This document shows, in pieces, positions 1 to 5,454 of a DNA stretch of 7,192 nt. Position 1 is the first letter of the stretch; each line of letters begins with the position of its first letter. The notes beneath the pieces were generated by a model. That model searched no databases. It saw only the letters and a program-made list of their open reading frames with translations, and was not told the DNA's origin. Source of the DNA: CAYXVU01 sp964468725 (GTDB lineage: Bacteria > Acidobacteriota > Blastocatellia > UBA7656); assembly GCA_964468725.1 (NCBI GenBank), contig CAYXVU010000280.1, positions 1-7,192 of the forward strand. Reading direction: 5' to 3'. The position numbers and the translations under genes were made by a program.

Positions 1-316
1 CTCCAAAGAGGGTGGCCATCCCGGAGCCGACATCTTGTAGGAGGGCGGCAACCGTTTGATCGAGCCGAAGGTGACCAAGCCGCAAATCATCGAGTACGTC
101 TTCAAATTCGTGAGCGAGCGCTTGCACTTCGACGAGTCCCATCATCCCCGACAACCCTTTGAGCGAATGCAGGGTGCGAAAGATACGATTGACCAGATGA
201 ATATCGAGAGGGTCGTCAGCTTGGGTTGCCAACCAATCAAGGTCGGTCAGCAGCGAGTCGAGAAACTCTTCGCATTCGGAGAGGTATTCATTCAGCAGCG
301 CTTTGTCTTCGATCAT
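1..316 (-). CDS. cheA: CheA-like histidine kinase, N-terminal Hpt (P1) domain, partial at left edge
   Basis: The first 105 residues of a minus-strand gene cut by the window edge. They form a histidine phosphotransfer (Hpt/P1) domain. The phospho-acceptor motif is FRTLHSLKGLSGMMG, with the likely phosphorylated histidine at residue 50, close to the usual position in CheA. It is followed by the helix LAHEFEDVLDDLRLG, typical of CheA P1. In the CheA family this histidine is autophosphorylated by the C-terminal kinase domain and passes phosphate to CheY-type response regulators in the cytoplasm. The ATG at 316 has a GAGG ribosome binding site at 325-328 with an 8-base spacer and a promoter at 351-379, so the start is well supported. 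The kinase, dimerisation and CheW-like domains lie outside the window. A hybrid kinase or a stand-alone Hpt protein therefore cannot be excluded. The family call is firm for Hpt and inferred for CheA. Confidence 0.72.
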   Translation of the reverse strand, partial: MIEDKALLNEYLSECEEFLDSLLTDLDWLATQADDPLDIHLVNRIFRTLHSLKGLSGMMGLVEVQALAHEFEDVLDDLRLGHLRLDQTVAALLQDVGSGMATLFG

Positions 317-350
317 CGGTTGCGCCTCAATCGAAAAACTTTCGCCCGCT

Positions 351-379
351 ATTGTGCCACGAAGCGGCTGAGGTGTCAG
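351..379 (-). promoter_or_regulatory. Predicted sigma70 promoter for the Hpt/CheA-like gene
   Basis: Read on the minus strand there is CTGACA (-35, bases 374-379), a 17-base spacer, and CACAAT (-10, bases 351-356) preceded by an extended TG element (TGG directly before the -10). The -35 matches 5 of 6 consensus bases and the -10 matches 4 of 6. Transcription would begin near base 344, about 28 bases before the ATG at 316. This means the gene can be expressed independently of the upstream ribH-nusB unit. Confidence 0.45.
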
Positions 380-471
380 GTGTCCGGCAGATAGGCGATC
401 AGAGGAGGGGATGAGAAAAGCGCTCCGTATCCTGATTCCGGTTCATCTCTGACGCTACCCATCCTTAGCAC

Positions 472-487
472 GGCGTCCCCTGACGCC
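472..487 (-). terminator. Short GC hairpin downstream of nusB, possible weak terminator
   Basis: GGCGTC (472-477) and GACGCC (482-487) form a perfect 6-bp stem with a 4-base loop, 10 bases past the nusB stop. No U-rich tract follows on the minus strand, so it is not a canonical intrinsic terminator. It may only be an mRNA 3' end structure. The rest of the 181-base gap (317-497) holds the promoter at 351-379 and nothing else I can identify. Confidence 0.25.
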
Positions 488-497
488 CGACATCTGT

Positions 498-914
498 CTA
501 GTCGGTTTCAAGATCGCGTTTGATGGCGTCAAGAATGCCGTTAATGAATTGGGTGGATTCGTAGGTCGAAAATTGGCGAGCGATCTCCAACGCTTCGTTG
601 ATGATGACGGTTTTCGGGGTGGAATCTTCGTAGAGGAATTCGTAAATCGCCATGCGGAGCAAGTTGCGATCAACGACCGCCATGCGCGGGATGCGCCAAT
701 GCTCGGCGCGGCTCTTAATGAGGGCATCAATATCGTCGAGGTGCTTGAGGGTGCCGAGCGCTAGATGGTCGGAAAAGTCTCTGGGCACATCTCCGGCTTC
801 TTCGCCGAAAGAATCCCAGTACAGCGAAGGAAGTTCTTCGACAGTCGGTCGAGAAACATCGTACTGAAAGAGCATCTGTAAGGCACAAATGCGAGCCTTA
901 CGTCTGGCACCCAT
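498..914 (-). CDS. nusB: Transcription antitermination factor NusB
   Basis: 138 residues, the usual NusB length. The protein is all-helical in character, starting with the family signature MGARRKARICALQMLFQYD. The central part is DRNLLRMAIYEFLY, and the C-terminal core is VIINEALEIARQFSTYESTQFINGILD, here given in two parts: VIINEALEIARQF, then STYESTQFINGILD. NusB binds boxA RNA together with S10 (NusE) and assembles the antitermination complex on rRNA operons. The gene lies 45 bases downstream of ribH in the same direction, a ribH-nusB arrangement common in bacteria, and both are probably transcribed from the promoter at 1475-1504. The ATG at 914 has only a weak purine-rich stretch upstream (TAGG). 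The start is therefore fixed mainly by protein similarity, since the family nearly always begins with this basic Arg-rich motif. Nothing is truncated. The identification is secure. Confidence 0.97.
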   Translation of the reverse strand: MGARRKARICALQMLFQYDVSRPTVEELPSLYWDSFGEEAGDVPRDFSDHLALGTLKHLDDIDALIKSRAEHWRIPRMAVVDRNLLRMAIYEFLYEDSTPKTVIINEALEIARQFSTYESTQFINGILDAIKRDLETD

Positions 915-935
915 AATCCATACCTACTACCCAGG

Positions 936-957
936 ACTGCGCTACCGACATCGCAGT
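936..957 (-). other. Hairpin in the ribH-nusB intergenic gap
   Basis: ACTGCG (936-941) and CGCAGT (952-957) form a perfect 6-bp stem with a 10-base loop. It sits between the ribH stop and the nusB start. It has no U-tract, so it is unlikely to terminate; it may affect nusB translation or mRNA stability. A stem of this size may also arise by chance. Confidence 0.2.
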
Positions 958-959
958 AC

Positions 960-1430
960 CTACGAATCTAAATCTCGATACAGATTCGCAAGTTCGACAG
1001 CCGCCATCGCGGCTTCGAACCCTTTATTACCGGATTTGGCTCCGGCTCGATCTATGGCTTGTTCGAGATTATCGGCGGTCACAACACCCAACGTGATGGG
1101 GAGATTGGTCTCTAATGAAATTTGCGCGATGCCTTTGAAGACCTCCGCAGCAATGTACTCGTTGTGCGAGGTTTCACCGCGAATGATGACTCCTAAACAG
1201 ATCACGGCATCGTGTTTGCCAGAAGCGGCGACCCGTCTGGCTGCCATGGGCAGTTCGAAGGAGCCGGGGACTTTGACGATACTGACCGCTTCGCTTGCCG
1301 CGCCAAGTCGTTCGAGCGCATCGAGTGCGCCGCTAATCAGCCGACTGGTAACGAAATCATTCCACCGGCTGGCCACAATGGCAACCCGCAGCCCTTGTGC
1401 ATTCAAATTGCCTTGATGAGTCTTTGCCAA
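960..1430 (-). CDS. ribH: 6,7-dimethyl-8-ribityllumazine synthase
   Basis: Catalyses the penultimate step of riboflavin synthesis, joining 5-amino-6-ribitylaminouracil with 3,4-dihydroxy-2-butanone 4-phosphate. With the TTG start at 1430 the protein is 156 residues, matching the family (about 150-160). Motifs in order: GLRVAIVASRWNDF (13-26), VPGSFELP (54-61), IIRGETSHNEY (82-92) with the probable catalytic histidine at 89, PITLGVVTADNLEQA (111-125), and NKGFEAA near 135-141. The frame stays open to an ATG at 1586. That extension is not family-like, however, and it contains the promoter at 1475-1504, so the shorter start is preferred. A GGAGGAG at 1443-1449 lies 12 bases before the TTG, a longish spacing. 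Next downstream is nusB. The motif after the active-site region reads HNEY rather than the common HFDY. Confidence 0.95.
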   Translation of the reverse strand: MAKTHQGNLNAQGLRVAIVASRWNDFVTSRLISGALDALERLGAASEAVSIVKVPGSFELPMAARRVAASGKHDAVICLGVIIRGETSHNEYIAAEVFKGIAQISLETNLPITLGVVTADNLEQAIDRAGAKSGNKGFEAAMAAVELANLYRDLDS

Positions 1431-1442
1431 CGCTGTTGTGAT

Positions 1443-1449
1443 CTCCTCC
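1443..1449 (-). promoter_or_regulatory. Ribosome binding site for ribH, start-deciding
   Basis: GGAGGAG on the minus strand is the only strong Shine-Dalgarno sequence between the promoter at 1475-1504 and the conserved start of the lumazine synthase fold. The nearest in-frame start codon downstream is the TTG at 1430, 12 bases away. The spacing is long but no better start exists. Confidence 0.55.
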
Positions 1450-1474
1450 GCATCACCAATGAAGAATCGTTGGC

Positions 1475-1504
1475 AGTATAGGTTTCGCCAAGAGAGAGTG
1501 TCAA
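1475..1504 (-). promoter_or_regulatory. Strong sigma70-type promoter of ribH-nusB
   Basis: Read on the minus strand: TTGACA (perfect -35, bases 1499-1504), an 18-base spacer, TATACT (-10, 5 of 6, bases 1475-1480). Transcription should start near 1468, giving a leader of about 38 bases before the ribH TTG at 1430. That leader is too short for an FMN riboswitch, and no such element is visible. Confidence 0.7.
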
Positions 1505-1589
1505 GCATGACCACTTTTGCCTGCTGGTCTGACCCGACATGTCCTCCGACAATGCACCGGATTGGGACACTCCTCGGACAGCCCAAGTG

Positions 1590-1618
1590 TAGACACCTCA
1601 GCCTCTCTACGATAAACT
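1590..1618 (+). promoter_or_regulatory. Candidate promoter for rseP
   Basis: TAGACA (1590-1595, 5 of 6 to the -35), a 17-base spacer, and TAAACT (1613-1618, 4 of 6 to the -10) point towards rseP. The start would lie near 1625, giving a leader of roughly 67-73 bases. A TATACAAT at 1656-1663 is an alternative -10 but has no recognisable -35. This promoter would be divergent from the ribH promoter across a gap of under 100 bases. Confidence 0.35.
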
Positions 1619-1623
1619 TTGGT

Positions 1624-1642
1624 CGTCGTCTCGAAAACGACG
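1624..1642 (+). other. Hairpin in the rseP leader
   Basis: CGTCGT (1624-1629) and ACGACG (1637-1642) form a perfect 6-bp stem with a 7-base loop, about 50 bases before rseP. Only a short run of four T follows (ATTTT, then GAG), so a terminator is doubtful. It could be an operator dyad or a leader structure. Confidence 0.25.
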
Positions 1643-1691
1643 GGATTTTGAGAGCTATACAATCGCACTGCTAAGGCGTGCGTAAGGAGAG

Positions 1692-3158
1692 ATGCTTGTG
1701 ATTGAGTGGATACCAATGATTGCTGCATTCGCGCTCGTGCTCGGTTCGATGGTCGTCATTCACGAGTTCGGTCACTTCATCGTTGCCAAACTCTTCGGCG
1801 TGCGCGTCGAAGTCTTTAGCGTCGGATTCGGCAAACGACTTTTGGGATTCAAACGCGGCGATACCGATTACCGGCTGAGCCTGATCCCGCTGGGCGGGTA
1901 TGTGAAGATGGCCGGTGAAAATCTGGACGAACAGGTTACCGGCGCGCCCGACGAATTCCTTTCCAAACCGAAATGGCAGCGCTTCCTCGTCGCCTTAGCT
2001 GGCCCGGCAATGAATATCATCACCGCCATCTTGATTCCCGCGGCGATTGTGATGTTCCACTATGAGACGCCTGCGTTTTTGCAACAACAGGCCATTATCA
2101 ATGCCGTCGCCCTCAATTCGCCTGCTGAGAAGGCCGGATTGCAGCACGGCGATGTCATCGCCAAGATTGATGGCATTGACAACCCCTCTTGGCAAGATGT
2201 GATGGATCAAATCCGCTTGAGCCCTAATCAGACGTTAGCCGTTACCGTCAAGCGTGGCCAAGAGATCAAAGACGTGCAGTTAGAAGTCGGTTCCTTCACC
2301 GTTGACCAACAGAAGATCGGCGAAGCGGAGATCGAACCTTATTACGGCCCGAATACTAAGATCGTCGCCGATAACATCACCCCGAATTCGCCTGCCGATC
2401 AAAGCGGCCTCAAACCCGGCGATCAGTTGTTGGCTCTCAACGGCGTTCCCATCAAAATCAATGCCAGCCCGCAAGAAGTCGTCGAGCGCGGCTCGCAGGA
2501 ACCCGCGCTTTACGGTCGCTTCGATGTCTTTCGCGCCGTACACGCCAGCAACGGGCAACCGCTGACTCTGACGGTTAAACGCGGCGATGAGACGCTCACC
2601 CTCACCGCAACGCCGCAGATAGACCCGAAAGACGGAAGGGCGAAGATCGGTTTCGCGCCGCTTACTGCGGACGTGGACGCCATCATCACCAAACTCTCAC
2701 CCCTTGCCGCGTTGAAGTACGCGGTGAATTGGAACGTCCGCATTGTGCGCTTGACCGCTAAAGCTCTCGGTCAGGTCTTCTCCGGCCAACGTCCCGCCGG
2801 TGAAACGGTCACCGGCCCGGTGGGTATCTTCAAACTCTCCGCGCAGGCCGCCCGACAAGGCGCTATATCGATCTTAGAGTTGATGGCTTTCTTATCGCTC
2901 AACCTCGGGGTCTTCAATCTGTTGCCCATTCCGGTTCTCGACGGTGGGTTGATCTTTATGTTGCTCTTAGAGGCGATGCTCGGCTTCTTTGGGTTGAAAC
3001 TCTCGCTCCGCATCAAAGAACGCATGATACAGGTGGGTTTCGTCATGCTGTTGCTCCTGATGGGCTATGTCATCTTCAATGACATTCGCCGCGAAATTCC
3101 CAAGAGCGCCGCGCCGCAGCAGACCGAACAACCGGCTCCCGCTACTGACAACAAGTAG
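1692..3158 (+). CDS. rseP: RIP metalloprotease RseP (site-2 intramembrane zinc protease)
   Basis: 488 residues, slightly longer than the common size (about 440-460). The first membrane segment holds the zinc motif HEFGH (24-28). Other motifs are GPAMN (104-108), TGPVGI (374-379) and the second active-site motif NLLPIPVLDGG (409-419), with the third zinc ligand D417. Two PDZ domains lie at about 135-195 and 222-300, and a further membrane segment follows near 445-463. The tail is Pro- and Gln-rich. The enzyme cuts membrane-embedded substrates such as anti-sigma factors and leftover signal peptides. AAGGAG (1684-1689) lies only 2 bases before the ATG at 1692 but 8 bases before an in-frame GTG at 1698. 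The true start may therefore be the GTG, shortening the protein by two residues. In many bacteria rseP follows dxr; here its upstream neighbour is the divergent ribH. Confidence 0.96.
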   Translation: MLVIEWIPMIAAFALVLGSMVVIHEFGHFIVAKLFGVRVEVFSVGFGKRLLGFKRGDTDYRLSLIPLGGYVKMAGENLDEQVTGAPDEFLSKPKWQRFLVALAGPAMNIITAILIPAAIVMFHYETPAFLQQQAIINAVALNSPAEKAGLQHGDVIAKIDGIDNPSWQDVMDQIRLSPNQTLAVTVKRGQEIKDVQLEVGSFTVDQQKIGEAEIEPYYGPNTKIVADNITPNSPADQSGLKPGDQLLALNGVPIKINASPQEVVERGSQEPALYGRFDVFRAVHASNGQPLTLTVKRGDETLTLTATPQIDPKDGRAKIGFAPLTADVDAIITKLSPLAALKYAVNWNVRIVRLTAKALGQVFSGQRPAGETVTGPVGIFKLSAQAARQGAISILELMAFLSLNLGVFNLLPIPVLDGGLIFMLLLEAMLGFFGLKLSLRIKERMIQVGFVMLLLLMGYVIFNDIRREIPKSAAPQQTEQPAPATDNK

Positions 3159-3193
3159 CGGAAACCGAAACACAGAATCAATTACTTCTGCTT

Positions 3194-3218
3194 GGAGAGT
3201 GGTTCTCCCTTGCTCTCC
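3194..3218 (+). other. Hairpin after rseP
   Basis: GGAGAG (3194-3199) pairs with CTCTCC (3213-3218) across a 13-base loop; an alternative 5-bp pairing with TCTCC at 3204-3208 is also possible. It lies in the 97-base gap between rseP and the protease gene. The T content that follows is weak, so termination is uncertain. No convincing promoter for the protease gene is visible in this gap. Confidence 0.2.
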
Positions 3219-3255
3219 ATTTGTCTCCGCACATTCGAATTACGAGGGAAGTCTT

Positions 3256-4905
3256 ATGAAAAAAGCGGGCTTGTTGTTGCTAGCTCTCGCACTTCTGGCT
3301 CTGCCAGTATCCTCCATTCCATCCGCGCATTCACAAGGTTCGGGCTTACGAAATCATCGGTACGTCGACAATCAGATTCTCGTCAAGTTGCGGGATGAGA
3401 TTGCCGCCAGCGAGGATGCCAATCTCATCGCCGATCAATTGCTCCCGGCGCGCAGCGTGCACGCGCGACGCATCGGCACAGCGGTCGTACCGAATCTGCA
3501 ACTGATTCAACTCGATGGCAGCGTCTCGGTCGCCGAAGCGATTCGCCAAGCCGAAGCCGACCCGCGCGTTGAATATGCCGAACCGAATTATCTGGTCGAA
3601 ACGCATGTCACTCCCGATGATACACTCTTCGCGCAACAATGGGGGCTTCTCAATACCGGCGACATCGGCATTGCGGGTGCGGATATCGCCGCAACCCAAG
3701 CTTGGAACCTCACACAAGGCAGCATGGATGTCATCGTCGCGGTCACCGACACTGGCATTGACCTCAATCATCCCGATCTCATCGCCAACCGCTGGATGAA
3801 CCCTGCCGAAGTTGCCAATAACGGTATTGATGATGACGGCAATGGATTGGTGGACGACATCATCGGCTGGAATTTTGCCGACAACAATAACGATCCCAAC
3901 CCCGGCAGCGATTTTCACGGAACCCATGTCACCGGCATCATCGGCGCAGCAGGCAACAACGGAATGGGGGTGACCGGCGTCGCGTGGCATGTGAAGTTGA
4001 TGGCATTGAAATTCATCAGCGGGCGAAACGGAACCATTGAAGCGGCCATTCAATGTATCAACTATGCGACCGCCCAACGCAAACGCGGTCAAAATGTGCG
4101 CGTGATTAACGCCAGTTGGGGCGGGCCAGACAACTCCAAATCCCTGCGCAAAGCCATCAGTAAAGCCGGAGAGGCAGGCATCCTCTTCGTCTGCTCGGCG
4201 GGCAACGGCGGCGACGATTCGTTCGGGGATAACCTCGACTCTGACCCCGAATACCCGGCGGCATGGAACGACGACTTTGCCACTGTTCTTTCGGTTGCGG
4301 CGCTTGACCGCACCGATGAGATACCGCTCTTCTCCAATTACGGCCACACAACCGTCAGTCTCGGCGCGCCGGGCGCACAGGTGGTCAGCACCTTTCCGGG
4401 CGGCGGCTATAACTTCTTGACTGGAACTTCGATGGCGGCTCCGCACGTATCGGGCGTGGCGGCGTTGCTATGGTCGCTCAACCCGACGCTCACGCCTGAA
4501 CAGGTCAAGCAACGCCTCATTGCCACCGCCAATCCGGTGTTGGCGTTAGCCTCAAAGTCGGTCGGGGCGGGGCGCGTCAATGCGTTCAACGCCTTGACCA
4601 ACACCATGTCACCCGCACCGCTCGGCATCAACCATATTGAGACGAGTAAAAAAGTTTTGACCATTGACGGGTTGGGCTTCAAACCGGGGATGGTTGCGGT
4701 TGACATCAATAGCATCCCGGCAACTGGCAAGACCAAATTCCCAAATACGTTTCTACTGGCTAATGGCTCGTACACTCGCTTCACCATCAAACTGGGGACG
4801 ACGGCGATTAACGGCCTCTTTCCCATAGGTGTACCCGCACTGGTGACGGTGCGCGACACCTCTACGAATGAGACGTTTTCGTTGTCCTACACCAGGACAC
4901 CCTAA
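3256..4905 (+). CDS. Secreted S8 (subtilisin-like) serine protease with fervidolysin-like prodomain and IPT/TIG-like C-terminal domain
   Basis: 549 residues. A signal peptide (about 1-27, basic start then a Leu/Ala-rich core, probable cut after AHS or AHSQ) is followed by a prodomain (about 35-118). The S8 catalytic domain runs from about 125 to 447, with Asp165 in VTDTG, His221 in HGTHVTG, oxyanion Asn317 in SAGNGG and Ser392 in GTSMAAPHVSG. The complete triad predicts an active enzyme exported by Sec and matured by self-cleavage. Residues 188-201 form an Asp/Asn-rich loop with a calcium-binding look. The last 100 or so residues (450-549) resemble an IPT/TIG immunoglobulin-like beta-sandwich, probably for binding or stability. 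The frame is open upstream into rseP, but the ATG at 3256 has GAGGG (3244-3248) 7 bases before it and begins the signal peptide, so this start is chosen. The substrate is unknown. Confidence 0.93.
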   Translation: MKKAGLLLLALALLALPVSSIPSAHSQGSGLRNHRYVDNQILVKLRDEIAASEDANLIADQLLPARSVHARRIGTAVVPNLQLIQLDGSVSVAEAIRQAEADPRVEYAEPNYLVETHVTPDDTLFAQQWGLLNTGDIGIAGADIAATQAWNLTQGSMDVIVAVTDTGIDLNHPDLIANRWMNPAEVANNGIDDDGNGLVDDIIGWNFADNNNDPNPGSDFHGTHVTGIIGAAGNNGMGVTGVAWHVKLMALKFISGRNGTIEAAIQCINYATAQRKRGQNVRVINASWGGPDNSKSLRKAISKAGEAGILFVCSAGNGGDDSFGDNLDSDPEYPAAWNDDFATVLSVAALDRTDEIPLFSNYGHTTVSLGAPGAQVVSTFPGGGYNFLTGTSMAAPHVSGVAALLWSLNPTLTPEQVKQRLIATANPVLALASKSVGAGRVNAFNALTNTMSPAPLGINHIETSKKVLTIDGLGFKPGMVAVDINSIPATGKTKFPNTFLLANGSYTRFTIKLGTTAINGLFPIGVPALVTVRDTSTNETFSLSYTRTP

Positions 4906-4922
4906 CCATTCTGCTCTGAGAC

Positions 4923-4930
4923 AAAGGAGG
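4923..4930 (+). promoter_or_regulatory. Strong ribosome binding site for the cysteine protein gene
   Basis: AAAGGAGG, near-perfect complement to the 16S rRNA tail, with a 9-base spacer to the ATG at 4940. It fixes this start over the longer open frame that begins at 4868 inside the protease gene, and it suggests efficient translation. Confidence 0.75.
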
Positions 4931-4939
4931 ATTGATTCC

Positions 4940-5311
4940 ATGCTGAAGAAAGTTACTGGACTGACGTTGATCGCTTTAGTCATTGGCGCAACGGTGGCTC
5001 TGAGCGCCGAAAATGTCAAACTGAAAGCCTATGTCATTGACAACGCCTGTGCGGCACGCGCCAAAGGCGATGGCGCAGTGGACAAGGTGAAGAGCCACTC
5101 CGTCAAATGCTCGCTGATGCCCGCCTGTTCAAAGAGCGGCTATTCGGTCATCACCGATGACGGCAAGCTCTATAAGCTAGATGAGGCAGGCAATAAAAAG
5201 ATGCTCGACCTGCTCACCGCCACCAAAGTTGAGAAAGGCTTTGCGGTCAACATCGAAGGCATGATTGACGGCGACACGCTGAAAGTCACTAGCATTTCGG
5301 AAGCTCAATAA
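4940..5311 (+). CDS. Small secreted cysteine-containing protein of unknown function
   Basis: 123 residues. A signal peptide (about 1-22, MLKK then a hydrophobic stretch ending near LSA) precedes a mature domain of about 100 residues with three cysteines: C37 in VIDNAC, C57 in HSVKC and C63 in MPAC. H53 and the motif SGYSVITDDGKLYKLDEAGNK (here split: SGYSVITDDG, KLYKLDEAGN) follow. The C-terminal half (about 95-120) is strand-rich with a repeated hydrophobic/charged pattern ending GDTLKVTSIS. I recognise the general look of a family of short exported proteins seen in acidobacteria and other soil bacteria, but I know no assigned function. The His/Cys cluster could bind metal or haem, or carry a disulfide; this is inference. 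It starts 34 bases after the protease stop with no visible terminator between, so the two may be co-transcribed. Confidence 0.8.
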   Translation: MLKKVTGLTLIALVIGATVALSAENVKLKAYVIDNACAARAKGDGAVDKVKSHSVKCSLMPACSKSGYSVITDDGKLYKLDEAGNKKMLDLLTATKVEKGFAVNIEGMIDGDTLKVTSISEAQ

Positions 5312-5330
5312 TCCGGCAAATTCCTTACCA

Positions 5331-5382
5331 TTCAGGAGAACCGGCGAAGGGCGCAGGAACCGTTACGCGGCGTTCTCTTGAA
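5331..5382 (+). other. Hairpin 1 in the hisB leader
   Basis: TTCAGGAGAAC (5331-5341) pairs with GTTCTCTTGAA (5372-5382): 11 bp with a single G-T wobble and a 30-base loop. It starts 19 bases after the stop of the cysteine protein gene. No T-run follows, so it is not a standard intrinsic terminator, though it could protect the 3' end of the upstream mRNA. Confidence 0.45.
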
Positions 5383-5386
5383 TCCC

Positions 5387-5439
5387 GAAGTCTAGCGAGT
5401 CTGAGGGGTCAACTTTGACGCTTCCGACTCGCTAGCTTC
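5387..5439 (+). other. Hairpin 2 in the hisB leader
   Basis: GAAGTCTAGCGAGTC (5387-5401) pairs with GACTCGCTAGCTTC (5426-5439): 14 bp with one bulged base. Inside its loop a smaller dyad, GTCA and TGAC (around 5408-5419), could add a second stem. It ends 4 bases before the AGGAG of hisB, so folding could influence ribosome access. As DNA it could also form a cruciform. Confidence 0.5.
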
Positions 5440-5454
5440 ATTCAGGAGCGGAAG

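Larger units (their letters stand above)
5329..5448 (+). repeat. 10-bp direct repeat bracketing a two-hairpin segment before hisB
   Basis: CATTCAGGAG occurs at 5329-5338 and again at 5439-5448, exactly 110 bases apart. The second copy contains the hisB ribosome binding site (AGGAG). The 100 bases between them hold most of hairpin 1 and nearly all of hairpin 2. The arrangement resembles a small inserted element with a target duplication, but the inner ends (AACCGG and CTAGCTT) are not inverted repeats of each other, so it is not a typical MITE. Confidence 0.4.

Noticed and set aside
450..460. TGACGCTACCC at 450-460 recurring in inverted orientation just after hisB (about 6043-6053)
   Set aside because: About a dozen 11-base matches are expected by chance in a window of this length, and the flanks do not match further.
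889..1416. A 175-codon plus-strand open frame across nusB and ribH
   Set aside because: It lies antisense to two clearly identified genes and has no family-like sequence.
1431..1468. FMN riboswitch upstream of ribH
   Set aside because: The predicted leader is only about 38 bases, far too short, and no conserved riboswitch segments are seen.
1431..1586. N-terminal extension of RibH to the ATG at 1586
   Set aside because: The added 52 residues do not resemble lumazine synthase and they span a near-consensus promoter pointing into ribH.
3067..3255. N-terminal extension of the protease into rseP
   Set aside because: It would overlap rseP in another frame and bury the signal peptide; the ATG at 3256 has a proper ribosome binding site.
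3346..4446. A 366-codon open frame on the minus strand opposite the protease gene
   Set aside because: It is the antisense shadow of a gene with a full catalytic triad, signal peptide and ribosome binding site; the translated product shows no recognisable domain.
5312..5454. Histidine attenuator leader peptide or T-box before hisB
   Set aside because: No short frame with a run of His codons and no T-box consensus motif is visible; the hairpins also lack a U-tract.
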